Positions 53,380-63,193 of a DNA stretch of 64,000 bases are shown here, one piece after another. The first letter of the stretch is position 1; every line of letters begins with the position of its first letter. The notes beneath the pieces are model-generated. The model ran no database searches. It was not told the origin of the DNA and saw only the letters and a program-made list of their open reading frames with translations. The translations under genes and the position numbers were made by a program. The stretch is taken from positions 14,081,821 through 14,145,820 of the forward strand of contig NC_079312.1 of the NCBI RefSeq assembly GCF_029931775.1, written 5' to 3'. Origin of the DNA: Euleptes europaea. Its lineage: Eukaryota; Chordata; Lepidosauria; Squamata; Sphaerodactylidae.

Positions 53380-54141
53380 CTGCCGTTCCCATCCTTCAGC
53401 GCCTAGCTGTGCCTGAAGGAAATCCTCTGCCAGGCTCACAGCCTGGGTGCAGTTCTGCGGATCGCTCTCCCTGACCCAGCATTGCATCTCTGGTGGCAGG
53501 ACAACCAAGAACTGCTCCAGAGTCAAGAGGTCCAGGATCTGCTCCTTGGTGTGTCTCTCGGGCCTCAGCCACTGATGACAAAGCTCCATAAGCTGCCTGC
53601 AAGTCTCTCGAGGGCCCTCGGCTTCTTGATAGCATAGTTTCCTGAAATGCTGGCGCCGTATCTCTGCCCCAATGGCTTCTCCAGTTTGGACTCTCTCCTC
53701 CTTCCCATGGCACATGGCCGGATGGTCCTGCGTTACTCCTCCAATGGGAATTGGCTGGGGTTGGGAAGCCCACAATCCACTGGGCCACTTGGTGGCCTCT
53801 GTCACTCCTTCGGAAGGCTCTGGAGATGCTCTGCTATCAGTCCACTGCCTCGGTTCAGGCAGCCGTGGGCCATCCCCTCTAGAACAAGGAGCCTGAAGTG
53901 TCTTCAGGAATTCCTGCAACTGGGCATCCCAGTTTTGGGAGGGCTCTTCTGGTGGCTCTTGCTTCATGAGCTGAGGAGATTCCCCAGACAACATTTCACC
54001 AGCCCCCCCTGTTTTGAGACAATCTGCTTTTTCTGTTTCTTCTCCTGGTTCGGGGCCTGCAGAATCTTGTTCCTCCATTTTGATTTGATTCCCCTGCTTT
54101 AGCAATTCTTCAGCAATCGTTGTCTCTGGCGCTGCAGCCAT
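53380..54141 (-). CDS. SCAN-zinc-finger gene 3, exon 1 (SCAN domain)
   Basis: A 254-codon exon, start [14 protein letters not shown]. An acidic leader with a sumoylation-like IKMEE and LMKQEPPEE precedes a Pro/Ser-rich stretch (residues about 95-150). The SCAN core follows at about 161-245 ([51 protein letters not shown]). It ends WERQ at GGCAG then GTGAAA, phase 0. Unlike genes 1 and 2, the capsid N-lobe-like segment is eroded: only scattered identities such as W-TD and TKWPSGLW remain. It joins the linker exon at 50714 and the fingers at 42144 to make an 894-codon frame. Confidence 0.85.
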
Positions 54142-54713
54142 TTCCTTCCCCCAAGAGGCAGTTCTGCACTCAATGATGCACAGTCACACACACAAACCCC
54201 TTACCACCAACCCTTGAGGAACACCTCAGTTCTCTTACGGTACCCCTGAAATTCCATCAGGGTGAGCGATCGATCTAATGAGGCTGGTGGGATCTTCCAA
54301 ATAAGATGGTGAAACATCGGGGCTCTTCAGCAAATGATGGGATCCGATGATACTTCCAGAAAACCCTACACTCGTCTGCAGCCAAGAAAAAAATGGAAAC
54401 AAAAGAAAACCAAAACAGAGATATCATCGATCGGAGTGAAGACTTAAACTTCTGGTAAACCCATAGATCTAGTATCGTGATGCAGCAATATCCCCTTTCT
54501 AAGATGGGTGTGAAAGGGGATTAGATAAATTCATAGTGGGGGGGTCCGTAGCTAAAGGTGACTAAATGGAGCCTCCAGTTTCAGAGGCAGTGTACCCCTG
54601 AGCATCAGTTGTTGGGAGTCAGTAATAGGGAGGGCTGATTCCTTTCATATCCTGCTTGGAGCTTCCTGGAGAAACCCATTGAATCACTGTGGGTAAAGGA
54701 TCCTGGACTAGAT

Positions 54714-54949
54714 CAAAGATTCTTAAACTGTAGGTCACGACCCCATATGGGGTCGTGTAACTGAATGTGAGGGGGGTCACAAAAAATTAGCAATGGTAAA
54801 ACTTTTTTTTAACCATAATTTTCTTTATGATTTGTTATTAGTAAATGTTTGATTTGTATACCTATTCTATATACCTATATACTCCGGGTCGCGTAAAAAT
54901 TTCTCAGGCGAAAAGGGGTTGTGAGTGGGAAAGGTTTAAGAAGCCCTGG
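54714..54949. mobile_element. hAT-like MITE
   Basis: GATTCTTAAACTGTAGGTC at the left is opposed by GGTTTAAGAAGCCCTGG at the right. GGACTAGATCA occurs on both flanks and includes the probable 8-bp duplication. AT-rich, no ORF. Confidence 0.65.
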
Positions 54950-55301
54950 ACTAGATCATGATGCAATCCAGCAGAGCTCTTCTCACCTTTTGATTAATGC
55001 CAGTATTGCATTCATTTCAAAACTGCAGAATCTCTATAAAAGTGAAAAAAAATATATTATTCAGTAAGCATGCTTAAGTTTGCAGCAAACAGCTTGTTGT
55101 CTACACCTCTTTGTAAATTTCACAGGCAACACTGGAAAGGCATTGAGGCCCCAACATACCTATATATCTAGCGATAGTAGATCAAATGACAAAACTCAGA
55201 AGCTTGCAACTTGCCATTTTAACAGCAGCGGCTCAGTGGTAGAGCCTCTGTTTGGCATGCAGAAGTTCCCAGGTTCAATCCTCGCCATCTCCAGCTAAAG
55301 G

Positions 55302-55523
55302 TAATTCACAGTGGGTAGCCGTGTTAGTCTGTTTGCAGTAGTCAAAAAGGGCAAGAGTCCAGTAGCACCTTAAAGACTAACAAAAATATTTTCTGGTAGG
55401 GTATGAGCTTTCTGAAGAAAGAAGGTATCTGAAGAAGTGAGCTGTGGCTCACGAAAGCTCATACCCTACCAGAAAATATTTTTGTTAGTCTTTAAGGTGC
55501 TACTGGACTCTTGCCCTTTTTGA
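55302..55523. mobile_element. Palindromic Penelope-like retroposon, compact copy
   Basis: The left arm CACAGTGGGTAGCCGTGTTA...AGCACCTTAAAGACTAACAA and the right arm TTGTTAGTCTTTAAGGTGCT...TGGACTCTTGCCCTTTTTGA are almost perfect mirror images over about 100 bp. The flanks are CTCCAGCTAAAGG (55289-55301) and CTCCAGTTAAAGG (55524-55536). The right arm holds the best hammerhead-like core in the window; the left arm is truncated just before it. Confidence 0.8.
55424..55465 (+). ncRNA. Hammerhead-like ribozyme core, best copy
   Basis: GGTAT (55424-55428) and ATACC (55461-55465) form helix I. CTGAAGA (55429-55435) is the first core strand, followed by one extra A. GTGAGC/GCTCAC with loop TGTG is a perfect helix II. 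GAA is the second core strand, AGCT a self-complementary short helix III with A15.1 and U16.1, and C17 the expected cleavage base. The extra A after A9 departs from the textbook core but recurs in both families. Minimal helix III hammerheads are known from Penelope-like elements, where they may act as dimers. Confidence 0.5.
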
Positions 55524-55811
55524 CTCCAGTTAAAGGGACTAGGCAAGTCGGTGATGTGAAAGAACTTCTCCACCTGAGACCCTGGAGAGCCTCTGCCGGT
55601 CTGAGCAGACAATACTGACTTTGATGGACCAACGGGTCTGATTCAGTGCAAGGCAGCTTCATGTGTTCAGGACAAACAGAATTATCTCAACTGCTCAGTA
55701 ATTCCAGGCAAGCCTCCTACCAGGATTCAGGATCTGGGGGGATTAGATTAAAAGCCATCCGGCCACACAGGCAGACTCTTCCCTTCTCCCAGATGCTCTT
55801 TTCACTCACCT

Positions 55812-55950
55812 GCCCTCTGCCTCACCTGCCGGCATTCCCCGGGAACCACCACCCTCCCGCCCGCTGCACAATGCAAAATAAATATGCAAAGAACTACAGG
55901 AAGGAACCTTTGTTTTTCCACCTTTCCTCCCCCACGCGGCCGTTCTAGGA
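55812..55950 (-). promoter_or_regulatory. Possible 5' UTR exon and promoter of SCAN gene 3
   Basis: On the minus strand a GC-richer block (CGGCCGCGTGGGGGAGG, then GCGGGCGGGAGGGTGG) ends in two good donors, GCCGGCAG then GTGAGG and GAGGGCAG then GTGAGT. It lies about 1.7 kb upstream of the SCAN exon. The block could be the untranslated first exon. This is inference from composition and splice signals only. Confidence 0.3.
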
Positions 55951-56079
55951 CTCACAGCTCTGCTGCTTTAACCCCTTCCTAGCAATCGAACACCAACCGG
56001 TCTGACCCCAGAAAGGTAGAGGAGGTGACTCTGCGGCAGCAATACAAAAAATAGGAGCGCAGTGGCGCCTGGAAAACTT

Positions 56080-56303
56080 GTGTGTGTGTGTAAAGTGCCG
56101 TCAAGTCGCAGCCGACTTATGGCGACCCCTTTTGGGGGTTTTCATGGCAAGAGACTAACAGAGGTGGGTTGCCAGTGCCTTCCTCTGCACAGCAACCCTG
56201 GTCTTCCTGGGTGGTCTCCCATCCAAATACTAACCAGGGCTGACCCTGCTCAGCTTCTGAGATCTGACGAGATCAGGCTAGCCTGGGCCATCCAGGTCAG
56301 GGC
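56080..56303 (-). repeat. 5S-rRNA-headed SINE with BovB-type tail
   Basis: On the minus strand the head is GATCTCGTCAGATCTCAGAA, then GCTGAGCAGGGTCAG and GGTTAGTATTTGGATGGGAG (5S rRNA). After a unique body it ends CATAAGTCGGCTGCGACTTG and ACGGCACTTTACACACAC, the BovB terminus. GCCTGGAAAACTT and GCCTGGGAAACTT flank it. Confidence 0.82.
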
Positions 56304-56394
56304 CTGGGAAACTTACACTTCTAAAATTCTAGCGCCAGGGGTTCTCGCCTATGAAACGGAGGGAGGCGCAAAGTGAACCCCGGCCAAAGGAAAC

Positions 56395-56620
56395 CCTTCC
56401 TTCCCTGGAGGTTTTTAAGCAGAGGCTAGATGGCCATCTGTCAGCAATGCTGATTCTATGACCTTAGGCAGTTCATGAGAGGGAGGGCATCTTGGCCATC
56501 TTCTGGGCATGGAGGTGTGTGTGTGAGGTAGTTGTGAAATTCCTGCATTGTGCAGGAGGTTGGACTAGATGACCCTGGTGGTCCATTCCAACTCTATGAT
56601 TCTATTCTATGATTCTGATG
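56395..56620 (+). repeat. CR1 LINE 3' end
   Basis: CCTGGAGGTTTTTAAGCAGA...GGTTGGACTAGATGACCC...CCAACTCTATGATTCTAT, ending in ATTCTATGATTCT repeats as CR1 does. Confidence 0.8.
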
Positions 56621-56894
56621 TCCCTCCCCTCATGCCCACCTCAAGACGTTCCACCTCATGTGGTTTCAAAGTAAGAGATGAGCAGAGGTGGCTTGCCATT
56701 GCCTTTCTCTGCACAGAAGTCTCTCTTTGTTTTAGCATCTCTGAGATATTGACCTAGTACAGTGAAGGTTTATGACTTACACCACGATGAGGAGTCTTGT
56801 GCATCTATTAAAGACTAACAAATTGACATGGGCTAAAATGTTTGCAGCTCATTTTCGCAGATGCACCTGAAGTCTGCCTTCAAGCAGTGTATGT

Positions 56895-57050
56895 GTTTTG
56901 TGCCATGAAGTCACAGCTGATTTATGGCGACCCCGTTGCGTTTCCAAGGCAAGAGACGTTCAGAGGTGTTTTGCCATTGCCTGCCTTTGCATTGTGATCC
57001 TGGTATTCCTTGGAGGTCTCCCATTCAAATACTTACCAGGGCCACTGGAT
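56895..57050 (-). repeat. 5S-headed SINE, tail part
   Basis: On the minus strand it reads GGCCCTGGTAAGTATTTGAA...TGGGAGACCTCCAAGGAATA...GCCATAAATCAGCTGTGAC, a diverged relative of the copy at 56080. Confidence 0.65.
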
Positions 57051-57703
57051 TTGCTGTTCCTCCACATTCCGGGACAGGGTCTGACCCCACCTTTCAGGAT
57101 GGGGAATCTAATGTCTTTAGTGGGAGAAGGAATATTACACATGCAGAATGGATCCTATAAAAAAATTCTTCCGAGGGCAAGGATGCCCCCCTCAGCCTAA
57201 AATGCTTCTGAAATGCTGTTCCTGGTAGCTAGGGGAACCCCGGGAACTGTAAGAAGACAAGAGTACAAAGTCTGCAGTAGGAGGGTGGAAAAACCCCGCC
57301 TGCCCATCGGCAGAAATTTTCTGCTGGATCCTGTGTACGTGCACACGCTCACCCACAGTGAAAAGAAGATAAAGGGGGTCCCGAGGCTGTGAAATGCATG
57401 CAGTACCACCACTGCCACTTCTATAAAAGCCTCAATTGTATATACAAGCATAACAGCCTGTATTCAACCACCTGTGCACAGAAGGGACTTGGACTATTCC
57501 CCCTTCCGATGCCCAAAGACCATTCCCAGGGTTGTGGGATCTGTGCAGTAGAACAGGCAAGCATGTTAAACCCCAGCACACAGTTGGCATGCCTATGTCT
57601 TCTTTGGTGTCTTATCACCTCTGGAACACTTTTTATTTTTGTTATTTATAACCTGCCTTTCTCACTGAGACTCAAGGCATATTACACAGTGTAAGATCAA
57701 TAC

Positions 57704-58043
57704 AGGAGCCCCGTGGTGCAGAGTGGTAAGCTGCAGTACTGCAGTCCAAGCTTTGCTCACGACCTGAGTTTGATCCTGATGGAAGTCAGTTTCAGGTAGC
57801 CAGCTCAAGGTTGACTCAGCCTTCCATCCTTCCGAGGTCGGTAAAATGAGTACCCAGCTTGCTGGGGGTAAAGGGAAGATGATTGGGGAAGGCACTGGCA
57901 AACCACCCCGTAAAACAAAAAGTCTGCCTAGAAAATGTCAGGATGTAATGTCACCCCATGGGTCAGGAATGACCCGGTGCTTTATGACAGGATGTAATGT
58001 CACCCCATGGGTCAGGAATGACCCAGGACCTTTACCTTTTACT
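57704..58043 (+). repeat. Sauria-type SINE present only in copy B
   Basis: TAAGATCAATAC flanks it (57692-57703 and 58044-58055); copy A shows the unoccupied site at about 37840-37850. The 3' end is internally duplicated: GGATGTAATGTCACCCCATG appears twice in tandem. Confidence 0.87.
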
Positions 58044-59688
58044 TAAGATCAATACAATCCACAAGATGGGACATCCAATAAAGTTTCTTTCTCACACCAT
58101 TATATATTGTGGACCTGGGCACTTTTTAGGGGTTTTTTCACTTGTGGGAGGGGGAACACTTAAAAAGGTGCAGTTAAGAGGCTCTTTGAATTGGTGACTT
58201 GTCTTTCATATAATAGTTTGAAGGAGGGGGCAGATAACTGTTGAACCGTCTCTGGAAGAAAGGCATCCATTCATTCAGGTAGCACTTTCATAGAGGTAAA
58301 TGACACGGACTCAGGGTTTCTTCCTCGGACTAATGGCCAATACTGTCAAACTCTGCAGTGTCATGGTAATCTTTCCCTAACTGTCTTACCTTCTGAAAAA
58401 CCCAGCTACATCCACCAGGGAAGCACCATGTGTTGCCACAAACACTTTGGGTTGGTTCTTCCGTTGGGGACTCCCTTATTGGCTGTTACAACTGAAAGCC
58501 TCTCTAAAACACAATGAATTACCGCCTTTGGCTGCCATGTCGATGGGACGATTTGTCAGGGCAGGCAATTTGTTTTCAAGGGAGGTTTGTTCACTGTCAG
58601 TGATATTTACACCAAAGAACCTCAGCCTTCCATGGACATTTTTTTGAAGAGAGACCAACTTCTAAACTTACTCCACTTCTAGGAACCCCTTTGTAAAATC
58701 AATTCATGCGACTTTCACCCTGCCACATAAGATATAGGATTTAACCAGAAGCCTTTACACCTGTTTGTTTGTTTGTAACCTGCATGTCTAAGACTTAGGT
58801 TTTTGTAGTACCGGTACTTCCAGGCCCAGGGAAAGCTATATTGTCTGCAAAGTTATTTGATCTTTGGGAGGTACAATATCTCGACAGTTAAGATAAACAG
58901 TTAACAGTCTGTGAGCAGCAAGTCCTAGATCCAATCCAATTTTCACTTCTAAAAGGGTTTCTGGTAAGCAGGTCTAGGAAAGGGATCTCCTCCCTGAAAC
59001 TGTAAAGAGCTGTCGCCGGTCACATCTGCTGATATTGGTTGATTTCGTATTTACGTCCTTTGTACCTCACCTTTCTCTCCAATGAGGTCTAAAGCAGATT
59101 ACTCCATTCTCCTCTCCTGCATTTTATCCTCACAACAACCCTGTGGGGTAGGATAGGCTGAGTGTGTGTGACTGGCCCAAGGTCACAATTTCTGTACCCT
59201 AAAAATCAAATTAAAAATGTTTATATATAAAAAATTCTAGCTAGGCCACCAACATGTTTCCCCATCAAGCCTACAACCAGGACAAAACAAATTGTTTTTA
59301 TGATGTTTCATATTTTTATTGTGTTTTATTTTGTAAGCTGGCTTGGGCAGATTCCCTGGAAAATAAGAATAGAAATTTCCCAAATAAACAAATTAGGCTT
59401 CCCCTTTGCTTGTCTGCTGCAACACGGTATTCAGATATACTGCCTGTAAACACGAAGGTTCTATGTAGTCCTTCTAGAAAGCCAACTGAGCTAATAGTTT
59501 GTATATATTTAGGCTCAGAAAATGCAATAGGGACCACAAACACACACCACTATTCGATATTAATCAAAACTTGACTGAAACAATAAAGTAAACTGAACTC
59601 ACGAATCCCAACAATCAGCAATAAATGCAAGGTATTAATGATCATTCTGCATTTGGATGTATAGTCCGAAAATAACAAGTTCCTTTTT

Positions 59689-60892
59689 TTTAAATAATTT
59701 TTATAATATAAAACAAAACAATCAAATAGAAAAAAAGAACAAAAGAGTACATATAAATTGTTTAAAATACGTAATACGATAAAAATTACGACAATTAAAG
59801 TACCCTTAAAACCCACCACCCACCTTAATACAGTGACCCATCACCAGACTTCCGGAGAAGTGTCTTAACAGTTTTTTAAAAATTATTCAATAAAAACAAT
59901 AATATATATAAACATTTCTCTCTATAACTCATTAACTAAACAAATAAAATTCGTTTTTGCCAGTTTGTCCCAATATGTGACGGCCTTCGCCCATGTTTTC
60001 TTAAATTATTCCATATCTTTTCCATATAGGAAATCTGTTAACTTGGCCATCCGCATATACATCCATAGTTTCTCTCTCTAGTCAATAATTGAAGGTTTAT
60101 TTATTTGCTTCCAGGTTTTAGCAATTGTAATTCTTGTGGACGCAAAACTATATTGACATATGGTTCTGTCACCTTTATCCATTTTATCTTGAGGTATTCC
60201 CAATAAACAAAAAGCTGGATCTTTTTTTACTTTGATATTAATCAAATTGTTAGTTTCTTTCAAAACTTTTCTCCAAATTAGAAATTATATTAAGTAAGGG
60301 AAATAAAGGATTGATAGGAAAGATATATAAATTATTAAAAAGATAAAGGTCCCCTGTGCAAGCACCGGGTCATTCCTGACCCATGGGGTGACTTCACATC
60401 TCGACATTTCCAAGGCAGATTTTGTTTGAGGGGTGGTTTGCCAGTGCCTTCCCCAGTCATCTTCCCTTTACCCCCAGCAAGCTGGGTACTCATTTGACTG
60501 ACCTCGGAAGGATGGAAGGCTGAGTCAACCTTGAGCGGGCTACCTGAAACCAACTTCCGTTGGAATTGAACTCAGGTCGATTAATTATAAATTATTAATT
60601 TAATTAAATTTGGAACAAGAAAGAATTAAACCAGTGATGGTTAAATGGATGCAGGAGTTAGGATATAATATTGATCTAGAAATTTGGGGAAATCTTTGGA
60701 AAAAACAATATATATTTACAATTACTAATGAAATTAGAGAGAATTTATATAAAATGTTTTATAGATGGTATATAACACCAGTGATAAGCAAAATGAAAAA
60801 AAGGAAATTCGGACCTATGTTGGAAATGTGGAATTGAAAAGGGTACTTTTATGCATGCCTGGTGGTTGTGTAAATTTTTTTAAAGTTTTTGG
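59689..60892 (-). mobile_element. 5'-inverted L1 insertion in copy B
   Basis: 59700-60330 on the minus strand encodes the end of an L1 ORF2 (KDPAFCLLGIPQDKMDKG, ITIAKTWKQINKPSII, then MAKLTDFLYG). 60597-60890 on the plus strand encodes the piece that lies upstream of it in L1 ORF2 (WKKQYIFTITNEIRENLYK, MFYRWYITPVISKM, HAWWLCKFF). The flanks ACAAGTTCCTTTTT (59675 and 60893) are the target duplication. The head-to-head layout is the signature of twin priming. Stops make it dead. Confidence 0.75.
60339..60585 (-). repeat. Sauria-type SINE inside the L1
   Basis: A 5'-truncated copy, tail at left (AAAGATAAAGGTCCCCTG). It is flanked by TATAAATTATTAA at 60326-60338 and 60586-60598, so it landed in the L1 near the inversion junction. 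Confidence 0.82.
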
Positions 60893-61414
60893 ACAAGTTC
60901 CTTTTTAAAATACTACACCTTTTTTTTAAAGGAAAAACAACCCAGTTTCTGCCCATTCACATTTACCCTGGTGGAGATTTCTCATTTACAGCGTACAAGG
61001 GCAAGCTTTGAAATCTCTTCAAAGATTGCTTCCCCCTTCCCAGTAAAACATCCAGCACAATTCAGCCCCAAAACAAACACTGCAGATTTCTTCCACTGAA
61101 ATGAACAAGACTTCAAAAGGTGTTGGAACATCCCTCCTTGCTCCCATGAAGCCAGAGGAATTTAAGATGTTCTGTATTATACTTGTGACCTTTAACCAGT
61201 CTCCAAAAAAAATATCTGCGAGGGGATAGGGGGAGAATGTCCCACTTTATCAGCCATTTGACCAAAACCACTAATGTTCGAGAGAGACTGGCCCGTGGTT
61301 ACCCAGAAATGGTCATAGCTAACCACTACCCCACACTGGCTCCCAGTGGCAAGAGATTAACATTAGCAAGAACAATTCTGGTTTTTCCTGAGATCCACCA
61401 AGCACCGAATCAAA

Positions 61415-63193
61415 CTCTTACAATCCAAACATTTGTATGGTTTCTGCCCTGCATGGTCACTCTTGGGAGCTAGGAGACTGGGCCTTCTCATGAAAGCTCT
61501 GACCACAGTCTGAGCAGCATGGCTGGTGGTTAAGGAGGTGTGAGCTATTCCGAAACTCTTCCCACCGACTAAGCATTCAAACAGCTTTTCCTCTGCACTG
61601 TTTCTTGCACTTACCACCAGATACGGGCTCAGATAGCTGCTTCTCAAGCACTCAGAACATTTTGAGCCCTTCTCCCCAGTCCAGTCAATCTGGTTTGACA
61701 GCTGCCAGTAGATGCTCCCACTTTCGGAGCATGTTCAAGGTTCCTCTGCTGCATGGAGTTTCTGATGTCGAAGATGAATGGAATTGGAGATGAAACTTTC
61801 CCCACAGTCAAATCACTTGGAAGGTTTCTTCCCGGTGTGGATTCTCACATGCATAAGGTTTGACCTCTGGTCAAAGGCTCTTCCACAGTCTGAGCATCTC
61901 TAGGTCTTCTCTCCTGTGTGGATTCTCTCATGCAGCACCAGGTGAGAACTCCAGTGGAAGCTTTTATCACAGTGGGAGCATTTATATGGTTTTTCTCCTG
62001 TATGGATTATCTGGTGAATAATTAAGCTATGCCTTTGGCTAAAGCTTTTCCCACAGTGGGAACATTTATATGTATGCGTCTTCTCATGCGATTTAAGCCT
62101 TGTGACATCTCTGAAGTTTTTCTCACAGACTAAACATTTATATGCTTTTTCTCCTGTATGAATTCTCCCTTTCTTATGGGCTTTCTGATGTGCGATCCAT
62201 TGCAAACTGTTGGAGTATTTCTTCCCACAGACCGAGCATTCAAAAGGCTTCTCTTTGTGGTGCCAGGCATGTGCAAACAGTTCTGCGCTGACACTGAAAG
62301 CTTTCCCACAGGCAAAGCATGCCAACGTCTCCTTTGCTGCATGGGTTAGCTCGTGTTCGGTGAGGTCCAATTTTGTCTGAAGCTTTTCCCACAGTACGAG
62401 CACAATGTTGTGTGGATTCTCTCATGCAACATGCAGTTATAGCTTGTATGGAAACATTTCCCACAATGCGCGCATTTGTAAGGTTTCTCACCCGTGTGGA
62501 TTCTCTGGTGGGATCTGAGGCCTGTGGTACCTGAGACGATCTTCCCACACACATTGCACATGTAAGGTTTCACCAGTGTGTGACTCCTCTGGTGTTTAAG
62601 GAGGTCCGATCTCTGACTGCAACTTTCCCCACATTCTGAGCAGATATAAGGTTTCTCGCCAGCATGGATTCCCTCTTACGAGTTCTACCCAAAGGTGTTC
62701 CCACAGTGCGAGCATTTATGCAGGTACTGCCCCATGTGGATTCTCCTACTTTCTCCACAGTGGGCACATTTATACAGTTTCTCCCCTACATGGGTTCTCT
62801 CGTGGGACACAAAATCAGAGCTGCTAGCAAAACTCTGGCCACAGTAGCAGCACCTGTATGGTTTCTCCCCTGTGTAGCTGCTCTTGCCTGTACGATGGTG
62901 CAAGTTTTGAGTCAAGCTTTCCTCGCACATTTCATCTTTCACTTTATTTCCCTGCTGCTGGACTACGGCTTCGTTGAGACCTTTGCAAGTGTCTTCAGAA
63001 GAAACAGGCTCAGCCGCTTCCTTCTCATCATTCCTGCTCTGCCTCTCTGCCCTGCACTGATTCTCAATACTTTCTACACCACATGGGATGTTGTTCTCTT
63101 TGGCTGTTTCCAAGGTCATCTTCTGTGGTTCTTCTTCCTCAGGACTCTTCAGAAAAGGCATCGGCTCATTATTTTCACTTGGCCACTCATCGT
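61415..63193 (-). pseudogene. Decayed duplicate of the zinc-finger exon of gene 3
   Basis: The acceptor CTTTTCCTTCCACAG before ACGATGAG is kept. The frame is open from 63193 to 62685 ([38 protein letters not shown]). The array then breaks into pieces in different frames: about 62573-62346, 62403-61900 and 61647-61363. At least three frameshifts plus stops and lost fingers separate them, and the stop codon of the parent is not conserved. Recognisable fingers include LACFACGKAFSVSAELFAH and YKCSHCDKSFHWSSHLVLH. The SCAN and linker exons, if duplicated, would lie beyond the right edge. It is a pseudogene of a host zinc-finger exon. Confidence 0.87.

Larger units (their letters stand above)
55225..55675 (+). 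repeat. tRNA-Ala-like SINE split by a palindromic retroposon
   Basis: The head CGGCTCAGTGGTAGAGCCTC...GGTTCAATCC stops at CTCCAGCTAAAGG and resumes at CTCCAGTTAAAGGGAC, continuing to GCAGCTTCATGTGTTC. The insert at 55302-55523 duplicated 13 bp of the SINE. Confidence 0.8.

Noticed and set aside
56215-56303. 5S rRNA gene
   Set aside because: The 5S-like part is incomplete, mutated and joined to a SINE body and BovB tail with a target duplication.
60610-60837. 75-codon plus-strand ORF as a host gene
   Set aside because: Its residues match the L1 ORF2 C-terminal region and it lies inside a target-site-flanked L1 insertion.
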